This document shows, in pieces, positions 12,355 through 23,680 of a stretch of 64,000 nt of DNA. The notes beneath the pieces are model-generated. The model did not search any database. It was not told the DNA's origin and saw only the letters and a list, made by a program, of their open reading frames with translations. Position 1 is the first letter of the stretch. Every line of letters begins with the position of its first letter. The position numbers were made by a program, and so were the translations under genes. Source of the stretch: Symbiodinium natans (Eukaryota; Sar; Dinophyceae; Suessiales; Symbiodiniaceae); assembly GCA_905221605.1 (NCBI GenBank), contig CAJNDS010002735.1, forward strand, positions 235,523-299,522, in the 5' to 3' direction.

Positions 12355-14609
12355 ATGGATCCAGACGTTGAAGTCTTGTTGAAGAAGATTGAAGAGTTGA
12401 AGAGGGAGAAGCGGGAAGAGGAGGAGACCAGGGAAAGTAGAATGACACCGAAACTTCTGACACATGCGAGAACTTTGTGCCACAAGTTCATCACACATGA
12501 CTTCTTGCTTGTGATAGGAGAAACGGAAAAGGGCCGAAAAGAGAGTGGAGCAGTCGTTTCAGTTGAAATGCAGCCACGAGGACTGACTTGAGATGATGAG
12601 CGTCCATCAGCAAGACGTGATTCATAGATTAGATAGTGGGGGTCCAAGCCTTGAAGGAGTCTAGTGAGCGAGCCAAGCAGCTCAAGTCCTTGGACGTGTG
12701 TTTCGTGCTGGATTGTACGAACTCGATGCAGCCCTTTATCGAATCGGTCAAGCAGAAGATCGCCGAAATCAACGTGCAGATTGAGATGCTTGGCTGATGT
12801 GAATGGTAGGGGGGTGCTGCCCTAGAGGGCTGTATGCTGACCCGATGGGTTGTGGCACATCAGCGGACGACAAGATTGCAGAATCATTCTTGCAGAATCA
12901 ACTGAGGAAAAGGTTGGGAAGCGGAGCCAATGTGAGGTATGCCATGGTTTGCTATCGAGATTTCGATTGTGCAGAGCATCCCGTGATCCTGCCGTTTGGC
13001 GACGTGCGTGCCTGCCAGCATTTCCTGGAAGGGGTCCGGGCAACCGGTGGTGAGGATTGGCGCTTTGACTAGACAGACCGTTCGTGCAAGTTGCTGTGAC
13101 GTTGTGGCTACAGGTAGGTTGACAGCATGTGCGACAGTGCAAATCTGGGGAGTGCCGAGGTGCGAGGATGTTCTTGCAGGGCTGGAGGCAGCCGTAAACC
13201 TCGATTGGCGAGGTCATGTGCGACTGCTATTTCTCCTGGCGCAGACGCCTAACCACGGTCCGCGTTTTCATGATAAGGCCCGGGGAGCAGGACACCAGGA
13301 AGGTCTTGTCCGAATCTTCAGTTGGGATGATCACTTTGATGTGGACACCGGCAAAGCAGACAGAGTCCTCCTCACTCTTGTCCAGAAGGATATCCACTTC
13401 CATTGCCTCGAGATTTCTGGCTCAACTTCGAAAATGTTTGAAGCCTTCCAGGAAGTCTACAACAACAAGGATGAGGGGCGCGTCATGAAGGTGCACACAA
13501 TGACTTCGGACGCAGAATCGCTGCTGTCAACAATTGTAAAGGCATCTTGGAGCTCAGTGCAGGAGACGTTCACTAGGACATCGGCATCGTGGTCCGTGGT
13601 CACTGGTCAAGAGCAACATCTGCCAGAGTTCAATGTCAGTAAAGTATCCCTTGATCCCAACATCGATTGGGAGAACATGACGGGGTGGCAGAAGTTCCAG
13701 GCCAGACTTGAGTCGGTAGAGGTACAAGATGAGCTTTGCACCAAGTTCCGGACCCACGAGACCAGAACCACGGTCCACATTGCACCAAAGCCATTCAGCC
13801 ACGGCGCCATGCGCGCTGCGTGGGCACTCTATGACGAGAGCATTAATGCAAAGCTCGTCGCGAAAAGATACATGAGACAGGATTCACGGTACAATGCCAT
13901 AGAAGTCCTAGAGGGTGACCTCCGGTCACAAGCTTTGGCTATGAGCCTGGCGGAGAAGTTCAACCGCCGCCGACCTAACGAACCACCGCTGCATTTTGTG
14001 CAGCTGCAGCTGATGCGCATTGATGTTATGGGCAAGGAGAAGCTCATGACGGTGGAGCCCTTCATTCCTGGAGAGTACCGTAAAGAAACCAACAATGCAA
14101 GCTTCGTTCGGGAGGGCTCTGACATAGCACAAGCCTTTAGCCATTTTTCCCATGATGTTACAGGCGGGGCTTGCATGGTGGTGGACATCCAAGGGGTCCG
14201 CGAATCTCTGACGGATCCACAAATCCACAGCAAGCACTCATGTTTCGGTCGCGGCAATCTCGGCACCAAAGGCTTCGATGCCTTCTTCATGGTGCATCAG
14301 TGCAACGAGGTCTGCAGGCACTTGAAGCTCAAGCCAAACCCGATGCAGCTCAGCAGCCTCGCCCACGACTTGATTGGGAGCTTGGAGGCCTGTCCGTGGA
14401 AACTTGGCGCGATTTCAGGTAGACCAATCACGAGACAGAGACATCGTAAAGCATGCTTAACTGTGCGTCGGGGTGGACCTCGGCACTGGTTTTCACACCA
14501 AGCCCTCGAAAGCATCGAGGCCTCTGAAAAAGCAATAATTCAGAAGGTCCGCGCAGCAGAAGGACATGCTCTCGGGCATGTCGGCATGACGACTTCAAGC
14601 AAACGTTAA
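12355..14609 (+). CDS. VWA domain-alpha-kinase (VwkA-like atypical Ser/Thr kinase)
   Basis: Proposed exons are 12,355-12,436, 12,649-12,792, 12,927-13,049 and 13,153 to at most 14,609; their phases agree. The start ATG opens a Lys/Glu-rich helix (M-D-P-D-V-E-V-L-L-K-K-I-E). Exon 2 carries the VWA opening strand and metal site L-D-V-C-F-V-L-D-C-T-N-S-M, with D-x-T-x-S as in alpha-kinase VWA proteins. Exon 3 gives V-R-Y-A-M-V-C-Y-R-D-F. Exon 4 starts C-E-D-V-L-A-G-L-E-A-A, completes the VWA, then enters the alpha-kinase domain at about 13,770 (P-F-S-H-G-A-M-R, then V-A-K). Diagnostic motifs follow: F-S-H-F-S-H-D-V-T-G-G, D-I-Q-G-V, L-T-D-P-Q-I-H-S, F-G-R-G-N-L-G, and zinc-site F-F-M-V-H-Q-C-N-E-V-C. 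The VWA segment A-Q-T-P-N-H-G replaces the usual A-D-A-P-x-H-G. Intron 12,793-12,926 fits GC-AG; the others are GT-AG. The C-terminal end is uncertain because a GGTAGAC donor near 14,419 could splice out the last part. Family call is strong; exact exons are inferred. Confidence 0.85.
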
Positions 14610-15598
14610 ACGGTTGGAACCCCTTCTGAAGAGAACGCTTTCAACGTGGCCTGATCCGACGCAGCTTTCTCGCGTGCCGAGTTTATCTCTGCTGGAAACT
14701 GCCTGATGCCAAGACTCTCCTGTAAAAGCCTTCGCATTCTTTCGGCAACCCCACTGTACATAGTTTACTCTTTCTTTTTCGACAAAGCCGACAAAACTTC
14801 CGGCACTGCATGTCGGCCACATTGACACTTTTTTTTGGGCCTCTCGAAACGCTGAAAAAACCGATTCCATATTTGGGGTATACCCTGTTACACTGCCTTC
14901 AAACATACTCGCGCACTCCTAGAAGTTAAAGTATGATTGAGGCGTGAAAGCTTAGTATATGTGTGTCGTGTTGACCAGCTTTGTCGCATGGCAATTCATG
15001 CAGATGCATCGAACATCGGTTTCAATCTCGAGGGATTCTGCGCTACGCTTGCCGTAGAAGTGTGGCCGACTCGCGGTGCGTGCGCTTTGTTACAAAGTGA
15101 GACGGCAATCCTAAGGCAAAAACCCCAAAGCCCCTAAACACGTAAAAGGGTTTAGGGCTAAAAGATCCATTCAGGGAGGGCTTGTCGAAATGTCCGCGAT
15201 GCTACCCTAAAAACCTAAGCCCTAACAACCCTAAAAAAAGGGCAATGGTTCTTCAGGCACGCTTCAGGTTAAGGTGAGTCGGTTCTTTCGGGTGCGTTTC
15301 GGGAAGCAAAAACAAGCATACCAGCAGGCCCCCGGGCTTCGCTTCCCAAAGCCGACAATCCCAAAACCCAAACCCCAAAACCGGAAGCACGTAAGCCCCA
15401 AAACCGAAAACGTACAATGACAAACCTTGTTTTGTGTTTTTTCTCAACTGGCGCCTTGCAGATGCTCACGTCAATGCGCTGACATTCAAGCGCTTTAGGG
15501 TTAGGGGTCAAGGGTTTAGGGTTTGGGTCGTACAGCCTTTAGACAAAGCATATGACTCCCCCAGCCAACCCCTATGGCATGCCTACCAGAAGCCTCGA
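14610..15598. other. Intergenic; telomere-like words
   Basis: No gene seen. CCCTAAA-type words occur at about 15,128-15,236 (mixed orientations, with CCCCTAAAC and GGGTTTAGGG together) and TTTAGGG words at 15,493-15,529. The remainder is unassigned. Confidence 0.55.
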
Positions 15599-15704
15599 CC
15601 ACTATGGTGTACCATAGTGTGGTATACCATAGTGGTAGATGTTTTTGCTCGACAGGGAACAGGTGGTATACCAATAGTCGACCCGTAGTTTGACCACTAT
15701 GGTG
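15599..15704. repeat. Nested inverted repeat CCACTATGGT/ACCATAGTGG
   Basis: CCACTATGGT at 15,599-15,608 pairs with ACCATAGTGG at 15,626-15,635, with an inner ACCATAGTGTGGT that can pair either way. A further CCACTATGGT copy follows at about 15,693-15,702. The first pair would form a short hairpin immediately before the C-rich tract. No terminal repeat or target duplication was found. Confidence 0.6.
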
Positions 15705-15770
15705 GGCCATAAGGGAGACCGCAAGCCAGAATTTCCAGTTGAAGGATAGGGCTCCACATGAAAGGGGAAA

Positions 15771-16057
15771 GGCCCCCCTCCCCCCCTCCCCCCCTCCCCC
15801 CCCCCCTCCCCCCCTCCCCCCGCCCCCTCCCCCCCCCCTCCCCCCTCCCCCCCCTCCCCCCCCCCCTCCCCCCCCTCCCCCCTCCCCCCCCTCCCCCCCT
15901 CCCCCCTCCCCCCCCTCCCCCCCCCCTCCCCCCCTCCCCCCCTCCCCCCCTCCCCCCCTCCACCCCCCCCCCTCCCCCCCTCCCCCCCTCCCCCTCCCCC
16001 CCTCCCCCCCTCCCCCCTCCCCCCCTCCCCCCCCTCCCCCCCCCCTCTCCTCCCCCC
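15771..16057 (+). repeat. C-rich tract, (C5-9 T)n
   Basis: Nearly 290 bases of C runs of 5-9 separated by single T, so G runs on the minus strand with potential for G-quadruplex or triplex structure. Pro-rich frames on + and Gly-rich frames on minus are trivial consequences. Length is likely unstable and hard to sequence. Confidence 0.95.
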
Positions 16058-16716
16058 CCTCTCTCCACCCTTTATTGTTTTTACAAACAACATGAGCACG
16101 GACATGCCAGTTTACACATACCCGCGGAAACCTCTCTAACAATCCATCTGCTTTAACATAGCTCACCCTCTCCTATACTTTAACTCTGAGGCTCAACAAG
16201 GCAGATATCGAACCACTTTTCGCAGCCAATTAAGGAGCATCTATCACGTCCGGAAGTCAGCCAAGCAAGCGCTGCAAAAGAACGAGCAGGATCCTGTTTG
16301 GATAGGGGGTGCAAAGCTTGCCTGGCATCCTCAGCGGAAGGTGCCGGTCGTGATTGAGTCTCGGGCATACCAACAGGTGTGTGCAATCTTTTCAGGAATC
16401 AACGTGCCATGACCTGTTTCAAGTCTTGGTGACTGAGGATGTGATGGACAACGTTGAGGTTTTTGTCAGATTTGAACGAGGCAGCCAAGATAGCAGAGCC
16501 TTGGAGTCCTGGTTGCAGACGACCGATCAAGGCAAGTTCAAGCGAGATTGGTCGGCAGATGCAAAGAACATTGCAGACGCTGGTGAAATTAACTATGTTC
16601 GGCGCTGCAAGCTGAGAATAGGACCGCGTGGTTTGAGCCAGGCGTGTGTTCCTTGTGTGCACATATGAAGACCGCTTTTGTTAGGACACTTCTTGGCCGA
16701 AATCCACCCTGTTGAG
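16058..16716. other. Upstream of the Hint gene; no clear exon
   Basis: A + strand frame at about 16,190-16,410 (G-R-Y-R-T-T-F-R-S-Q-L-R-S-I-Y-H-V) and another at 16,390-16,668 (V-T-E-D-V-M-D-N-V-E-V-F-V-R-F-E-R-G) could be 5' exons, but neither is recognised. Confidence 0.3.
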
Positions 16717-18362
16717 ATGGCATCGTGCAGCAGACAGGAAACACTAGAGCTACTTTCCCAGTGCAGTGACGACGTGGACACAACACGTTCGGTGGATTTG
16801 GTCTTCGACGGTCCGATCTTGGGCATACAGAGCGAAGCGTGGTTTCAGAGCTTCAAGAAGGTTGCCAAGAAACCAGCGAAAGATGTTCAGGTCGACGTCG
16901 ACACGCCCAAGGAAAGATCTCTCGAATGGCCTTGCGGTGGCAAGTGCGGCTCGATGGTCCAACGAGTTCTAAAGTACAATGGCAAGTTTCCGAAGTTGGT
17001 TTTTTGCCGACGGTGTTCCGCGAAGCGTCGCGCCAGCTGGCGAGCGCGGGTGTGCCGAGCATTGGGATGCAAGAAGTACGTGCAGTACAAGTTCTTTGAG
17101 TATCAAGTGCAAGGCCGTCCGGAACCCGAACTCTGCCGAGATTGCGCGCAACAGGACCACGTGGAACGGAAGCAGGAGGAGGACCCGTGGCGCATGAAGC
17201 ACTGCTTGGAGTGCAAGCAACAGGTGGAGTTCTATTTGCCAGAAGAGCCTCAGCTGTGCCAGGACTGTGCCTGTCGGGGGGTGTGCCGGCAGGGCGAGCT
17301 GGAAGACACTGATTGCAGTGATGTTGGTTCCACCGAGTCGGAGTCGGATGACGAGTGGTCCCTCATCTCTGACAGCTTGCCGCAAATAAAGAAATACCCC
17401 AATGCGAAGTGTGAGGAGTGCCAGGCACAAGTCACCGACAAAGGTCGCAAACTCACCTGCCAATCTTCGAAGCATTTCTTTTTCTTGTGTGGCACCAACG
17501 GATGCGACAAGAAGTTCGAGAAGAAATGCGAGGAACGGGCAGAGAAAAGGGGCAAAAGCGGTAAGAAAAAGATCGAATTCGCGCAGCATCGAGGCTCCTG
17601 CCCCTGCCCTACATGTGGCCTCCGCCTGCAGGAGGGCACCATCGAAAGTGAGATCCAAGCATCCTTTATTACCGATAAAGGTCCGACCTGCTTTCCATGG
17701 GGCACTTTGATGCTGCTGCCTGGAGAAGACGGGACACTCAAGCCCATCCAAAATCTTCGAAAGAATGACAAGATTGTTTGCGCACTCGGGGACAGCGTCG
17801 AGGTGAAATCGATTGAGTGCACAGAAGAGGCAAATCAGGACTGGGCATGACTGCGCATCATGGGTCCCTGAACTAGAAGAAGCTTGCAAGTTTGTTTGTC
17901 ATAGCCTTGGAAGGAGCTGATGTATTTGCAAACAGAAACTGCCCTACAGCTGCAATCAGGGCGCGTGCCAGATGTTGTTTATAGCATTAGTTTCTATCAA
18001 CTGGTCTGTTTTCTGAGGCCAGCTTGCTTGCATCCAAAGATCACAAAGTTCTTTGTCAGCGTGGCGACCGCTACCAACCTCTCCAAGCAGCAGCTCTTCG
18101 TTCTGGAGATAGTGTCCTGATCTCTGGAGGGCACCGTGAGCGGCTGCTGAGGACCGAACTTGTTCAGAAGGTGACGAAGCTGGTGGAGATCTCAGTTTTC
18201 CCCGACCATCCCCTGGTGGCATTCCCACCAACGCCTGAGGCGATCCAAAGTATGGGCAAAGAGCAGCCGCGCACAAGACGCGGTCGCAAGCCGGCTGACC
18301 AAGAGAGTTGCACGGAGAGTTGGGAGAAGCTCAGCAATCCGAGAACAGAGGATGGCTTTTGA
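16717..18362 (+). CDS. Cysteine-rich zinc-ribbon protein with Hint (hedgehog/intein) module
   Basis: Exon 1 runs from ATG 16,717 (M-A-S-C-S-R-Q-E-T) to about 17,844; the open frame also extends upstream. It contains at least three repeats of a zinc-ribbon-like pattern, two cysteines, a basic/aromatic stretch with Val, then P-x-L-C-x-D-C-A, at about 16,930-17,030, 17,055-17,150 and 17,200-17,270. An acidic linker and two more Cys clusters (C-E-E-C, C-P-C-P-T-C) follow. It ends in the Hint N-terminal block T-C-F-P-W-G-T-L-M-L-L with a downstream K-N-D-K-I-V-C-A-L-G-D. A second exon from about 18,018 gives A-S-K-D-H-K-V-L-C, matching the T-x-x-H region of Hint domains, then R-S-G-D-S-V-L-I-S and V-E-I-S-V-F-P-D-H-P-L-V-A-F. 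Intron 17,845-18,017 fits GC-AG, but about eight expected residues are missing, so a micro-exon is possible. The Asn-Cys/Ser ending of inteins is not seen, so splicing activity is doubtful. Function unknown. Confidence 0.7.
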
Positions 18363-19560
18363 CGATCGACATTGCAAAATCTGGATTTTCGAGGGGGCAT
18401 GAAGCTTTGTGCACAACCACGGTTGGTGCCAAGCGGGCCCTCGGAGGCCTGATGTGCAACTCGCAAGACAAGCATGGCAATCTTGATATGCATTCGGAAG
18501 CCACTCCTGACCACAAAGATTCTTGTAGTGATCGGGACTCCTACCTCTACCACCCCTAGACTGCACAGCCTTGTGCACGGCTACGGCCGGTGCCAGGCTT
18601 GCACCGCTTGATCAGGAAGAGCCTGGTAAGCGGGAGTCGGGGGTTTTCTGCCGCAGTGGTCGAAGCACATCTGAAATGGCCGTTCAAGGGTTCGGGTTAA
18701 GGGATGTTAAGGTTTAGGGCCTTAGGGGGCTTAGGGTGAAGCTGTGTCGTAGCAAGTAGCAAGACATCATCCATGATGATTGCCCCCATGTGCCTTGTGA
18801 TGTTTGTCAACCGCTCATGCGGCTTGGCGCATTGTGTCCGAATATGCCCGATTCCCTGTGAAGCTGGCAAGTACAACGCTAACTTTCATGTCCTGCACTA
18901 GCATGTCCGAGGAGCATCAGTAGGGGAAAGGGTGGTAGCCGCAGTACCACGTCGCAGTCTCCAGCATGACTATGCCGGCGATGTCTCGGCACTTTGCATG
19001 GACAATACATGTCAATTCTTGTCCCCATGGTTCCGTCATTGGCTAAGATGTATGGGGCCGGTCTGTCAGCGCGTTTGACTCTATATGTTTCGTAATGCAG
19101 TGGCGCTGAGCTGCTTTGATTTGTTTGCGCAGTGCAGCTTCGGTGTGCGTTGATGGAACCCGGACACTGCTCTTCTTTGGATCCTTTGCATCATGTTTGC
19201 GTGCAAAAACCGTTTCAGTGTTCAGGGTTCTGCGCGTTGCAGGGTTCGATGGTTCCTGGGCCCCCGAACGTATAGTGTACACAGCATGGCATATCACAGC
19301 GTGCTTAGTGATGGTTCAGCCTGCCGATCAGGTTCAACAACTCTGGTGTCGTTGGAGGTTGGTTCGAGGGCATGCAGTGCCCGTATGTGTGCGATCCAGG
19401 CAGGGAGAGTCGGGGAGAGTGAGAGAGCCTCAAGCGCAAAGCCTGGTCTGAGCAGTCTGCGGACCCGCACGCCGAGGCTTTCATGGCTTTGCCACGGCGG
19501 TTTGCATGGAGGTGCCAGACTCATGACGTGATGCGCATGATGCCCATAAAAATGCACGTG
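18363..19560. other. Intergenic; telomere-like block at 18,690-18,736
   Basis: No gene is supportable. Words of the TTAGGG/TTTAGGG type appear at about 18,690-18,736 (AAGGTTTAGGGCC, GGGGCTTAGGG). The other sequence has no recognised feature. Confidence 0.5.
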
Positions 19561-19571
19561 CAGACTTTCAT

Positions 19572-21945
19572 GTGCGGCAGGATGGGGGATACAATGTCTC
19601 CGGCCGGTGTGCGCCGGTCTCCTGTGGTCAGCCACCGACGCTGCCGGAGGCGTGGCATTGCGGGTCGAAGGCTGCCGAAGGCTTCCGAAGGCCTCGGGCG
19701 CGTTTTTTGGTTTTGAGAAGCTCTGACAGGCCACTGCTCGCATGGAAGACGTGAAGGCCGCTGCCAGCCAAAATTTCACTTTCGGCGTGCTGATCCGCTA
19801 CTTGTGCGACCGGCCCATGCTGCTTATCGGCAAGGGCGAGGGATGGGGAGCTCTTTTCTTTGGATCTCTCTTTGAGGGTCGCAATTTGGGATGAGGCACT
19901 GCTGGAGGGTTTAAGGCAGGAAGTTACCTTCGTCGGCTTGTCTGGATCCGCCACAGAAGCGAACGGACGCTGTTGATAATTTGGGTGCATTTCAGAAACT
20001 CTGGCATTCGGCCCTAGCAAAGGTTTCATGGAGCACTGGTGGCCAAGTGTGCCTTGGAGTTTGCGAAAAGGTTATCGTGCCTCTTGTTCCGCTTTCCCTT
20101 GTGCCTCGTGTCAGTCGAAGCTTCAAGGCAACGCCTCGAGCTCATGGGTTTTCTCCGGAAGCTGCCTCCAGGCACCAGTGCGGCTTCCTGCCTCTGATCC
20201 ATGATGAATGTGGACACTACTGTTTGAGGTCACTTGCGGAGAGGCGCCGGCGGTGCCCCATGCGCAGCCGGTGGCTGCTGCAGCTAACATGAATCTTGGC
20301 ATTTCTCAGTTTCGGTTGGGCCGAGAAGTTCTGCCACCGGAGCGCTGTGAGGGTTCCCTTGACTTAGGACGGCTGGAAGTGCTCCTTCGACCGCACTTTG
20401 TCTTCTTTTCCATCATTTCCAGGGGTAGGGCCGTCTGTACATGTCTGCACATACGCTAGTGGCACCTCCCTGTAGGTGCTGCGATACCGGTGTGACGAGT
20501 CCTACAACGGAACACCTACTGCGGCCTGTGGCTATGAGACTTGACTAAGCCCTAAGAGGCAAAGGCGATGCATGTTGCCACATTGATTCCACAACAAAGT
20601 GGTCTTCTTCAAGCAGCCGTGCACTGCCCATCCTGTCACACAAACCTGTCCCACTTCATCATGAAAATTCGGTGCAAGAAAGGGTGTAGGGATAGTGGAA
20701 GCCCTTTTCACCAGCGCTATAGCTGTGGCCAAAAGAGTTCTTGAGGGCGGCCGCACGACACAGTTTCCAACCATGCCATGTGATGTTGTCTTGTGCTAGT
20801 GCGTATGGGTGGCCGAAGGCTCTGGACATACAAAACCCAATGGCTAGACCGGCCCGAAGTGAGGCTACACTTATTGGTCTTCAAAGGCTAGAGCTTCACA
20901 AGGTACGTGGGCCTTGAGGTTGTGTGTCATAAAACCCGGTTTGGGAATGGAATTCGACATGGGATTTGACCACGATTCTCCCCTCAGGACAGCGAGTTTG
21001 TAGTCTCCGGCCGCTGTCGGCGACAGTGTGGCACGCCGCCTTCGGTGCCCGTTGGGAACTGGTGTGGAGGGTTGACGAGGGTTGTGGTTGACATACATGG
21101 CGACATATTGTGGCATATTGCGACATATCGTGACATATTGCGACATATTGTGGCATATTGACTTCAGGTGCCGCACGCCGCTCCTAGCTTCAATGATGAA
21201 TTGCTAGCTGCTGGGTGGTTGTCAGGCCCGATGATGGAAAATGATCGTGTGCTGAGTGTGTTCTTGGTTCAATGGATGCAGTTTCGTTACGGCAGGGTTT
21301 GCGGCGGACAAGGGAACCTGCTTCTTTCTATCGGCTTAGTGCTTTTTTTGCTGGAAACAGCGCAAAAAGAGCGTGGTCAGCAACCCATTCCAAGTTCTAG
21401 CGAACATGGCACGGACATGCGACGTTCAAGGATGCAAAAAGGCAGCGACTAATGATGCCTTCGTCTCGGCAGCGAAGCGGACAACGGCAGAACGTATTGG
21501 AATGAGAGGCTTAAAGAGGCGTGGAGGCTTATAGAGGCTGAAGAAGGCGTAGAGAGGTTCTAAAGGCCGAAATTCAAGGGATCCGACGAAGGAGGCTTCA
21601 AGAGGTGTGGAACCAGTCCCCAACAAATAGAAGCTTCTCCGGAATATAGAGGCTTAGAGGCTTAAACAGGCTAAATGAGGCATGGAACAAAACAGAGAAT
21701 TTCACGGAAAAGAGGCTTGCAGGCTTGACGCGGTTCTGCAGCCCACTTCCCCCCTGCCATGAGAAGTGGAATCCTGAAAGCCTGAAAGTATTGGAGCGTA
21801 AGGAGCAGAACAGCCATCATATGTGCACATATTGCATGTTGCACGCTGTACGCATAGCAGGAATGGGCGCCTCGTACCGCTGCGATCCGGGCTTTGACGG
21901 CGCTGTCACAGCTATGTGCGGTGAGGACGGGAACTTTTCAGTGCA
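19572..21945 (+). CDS. Sushi (CCP) domain protein, exon fragments, copy 2
   Basis: Five + strand segments carry sushi half-modules. At 19,572-19,655: G-Y-N-V-S-G-R-C-A-P-V-S-C-G-Q-P-P. At 19,742-19,849: F-T-F-G-V-L-I-R-Y-L-C-D, then L-L-I-G-K-G. At about 20,223-20,287: V-T-C-G-E-A-P-A-V-P-H-A. At 20,468-20,541: L-R-Y-R-C-D-E-S-Y-N-G-T-P-T-A-A-C-G. At about 21,862-21,945: S-Y-R-C-D-P-G-F-D-G-A-V-T-A-M-C-G-E-D-G. As in copy 1, opening and middle halves alternate and introns split the modules. The 20,468 segment shares most bases with 11,904-12,000, so the two clusters are probably duplicates. A hydrophobic stretch near 22,130-22,190 (A-L-I-L-A-G-L-G-V-F) might be a membrane anchor; this is a guess. 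Ends of the gene are not identified, and one long gene spanning both clusters cannot be excluded. Confidence 0.6.
21101..21160 (+). repeat. 10-bp tandem repeat, NGRCATATTG, six copies
   Basis: Six consecutive 10-mers (CGACATATTG, TGGCATATTG, CGACATATCG and variants) in perfect 10-bp register, matching one helical turn, so the CATAT steps sit on one face of the duplex. Lies within an inferred intron of the sushi gene. Confidence 0.85.
21490..21740 (+). repeat. Degenerate GAGGCTTA-type repeat
   Basis: Repeated words GAGGCTTA, GAGGCGTGGAGGCTT and AGGCTTAGAGGCTTAAA are scattered through 250 bases without a fixed period. Probably an old simple-sequence expansion inside an intron. Confidence 0.5.
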
Positions 21946-21949
21946 AGGC

Positions 21950-23680
21950 GGGGGGGGGGGGGGTGTTCCCACGGTGTTCTGCATCGCTTTGCTTCTCTCA
22001 AGAGTTTCGTGAAGCCACTGCTCCTCTCGTCTTGTGAATGTGCACAAGAGCTGGCGAACGGCAAGGCATTTGCAAGATAGCATCGGCTGTGGAGACGAAC
22101 AGACTGCGCTCTAGCATCACTGGCCTGTCAACCGCAATCGGTGTGGAGAATGCGCTGATTCTGGCTGGCCTTGGAGTCTTTGGCTGGCAGAGGTTGCTGA
22201 GCTCCACTCAGTCTACTCGTACTTTGAATTTCATGTTGGCAAGCAGCGCATTCTCAGCCAAGCAGCATCCAAGATACCGTGTCAACGCGCGAAGTGTGGG
22301 GAGCCCGGCGAACGAGATGTCGCTTGGCTGCTATCAGCGACAAGTCTCCAGTCTCATACATGCCTCCCACGGATGGCGCGACATCAAAAAACACTTGCTT
22401 GCAAGGTCGTCGCCGATCTGCCCAACAGATGCAGAGCGACCTGCATCGCATGAATGACCAGGAGGCACAATTCCTTGGATACATGGCGAGTGCTGTGGTT
22501 CTGACATGCCAAGCCATGAAGAGTCTCTCGTAAGCCGTCCGTGAGGTTCACTGGGAAATGTGAATTAGCGTGGGATGTTGAAGGTGTAGCACTGGCTGTG
22601 AACATCTCTTGATTTGGCTGCTCGCGTCCCCGAAGCATATGAAATCAGGGAACTATTTTGAGAGGTAGATTGGTCGAATTTAGAATATATAAATAAGAAA
22701 AATAAATATAAATATATAAATGTATATATATATATATATATATATATTATGTATATATCTGAACGTGTGTATATACATACATCTCTGTATATACTTATAC
22801 ATGTGTATGTGTGTTTTTGTATGTGCCTCTGTATGTAATGACAGGAGCAGGGTTTAGGGCGTTAAGGGTTGTGTTGCTCATCTTCAGGGATGTTCCGCTT
22901 TCGTCCCCATACCCTGGTAGGTCAACCCGATTCCTGGCGCCTGAATATCTCCGTTCTCCCTTAGAAAAAGTCATCCCGAAAAACTCAGCAAGGAGGGGGT
23001 GTCGGGGAGGCAGGCAAATTTAGAGTCTCTGAGGATTCGAATCTAGGGGTTTCTTGGGAAAAAAGAGAAGAGAATCATTGGGCCACGAATGGGAGCCACT
23101 GACGCCTGTACAAAGTGCCTTCGCGATCATCATTTATTGGAGTTTCATTGAAATTCAACAAGCGCGCTAAGAAGCAGAGCTACCAAACTTTTCTTGTCGT
23201 TGAATAAGTGAAGCAAGTTAATATTTGAGACAAAACATGGAGTGAACTAGCTTCTCAATATGCGAGAAATTTTTTCAAGTCCGAATGAAGTAAGGTAGTA
23301 CATTTTCTTCTGCAATGAAAGTACTGGTGCGTGCGCAAGAATGAGATAGAAGAGCGCGCCAACCCTACTGTTAAAGGACTTCCCAGAGCCCTTTATCGCT
23401 GCTACACGTTGCTGCAACAGGGTGTTGCTGTTAGACCTATTCTTTCAGGCATCTTCGGAGCAGCAGCCTGACAAATGTGCAAAGAAGCCGCGCAGGGTTC
23501 AACTGGTTGTTGCTGGAGCTCACCCTGGATGGCAGCGCCTCGTACTCAAAACCCGAAGGAACGGCCCCCGAATCGCACGAGCACATACGAGCACCACGAT
23601 CTCCGCAGAACAACCTGTTTGCCTTGGTCCTGTACAGAAGAGTTAGGCGACCCCAGCTCTGTCTCACAGCAAAAAGGTCC
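21950..23680. other. No confident gene; (TA)n tract and possible terminal exon
   Basis: A + strand frame at about 22,400-22,530 (Q-S-D-L-H-R-M-N-D-Q-E-A-Q-F-L-G-Y-M) looks exon-like and might end the upstream sushi gene. The AT-rich tract and a weak TTTAGGG word at 22,851-22,866 follow. 22,870-23,680 is unassigned and locally AT-rich at 23,100-23,350, unlike its surroundings. Confidence 0.35.
22684..22812. repeat. AT/TG-rich microsatellite
   Basis: Alternating TA dinucleotides with TATATG/TGTATG variants over about 130 bases, including a pure (TA)n core near 22,722-22,746. It is the most AT-rich point of a GC-rich window. Confidence 0.9.

Noticed and set aside
15739-16166. Long Pro-rich (+) and Gly-rich (-) open frames
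   Set aside because: Direct consequence of the C-rich tract.
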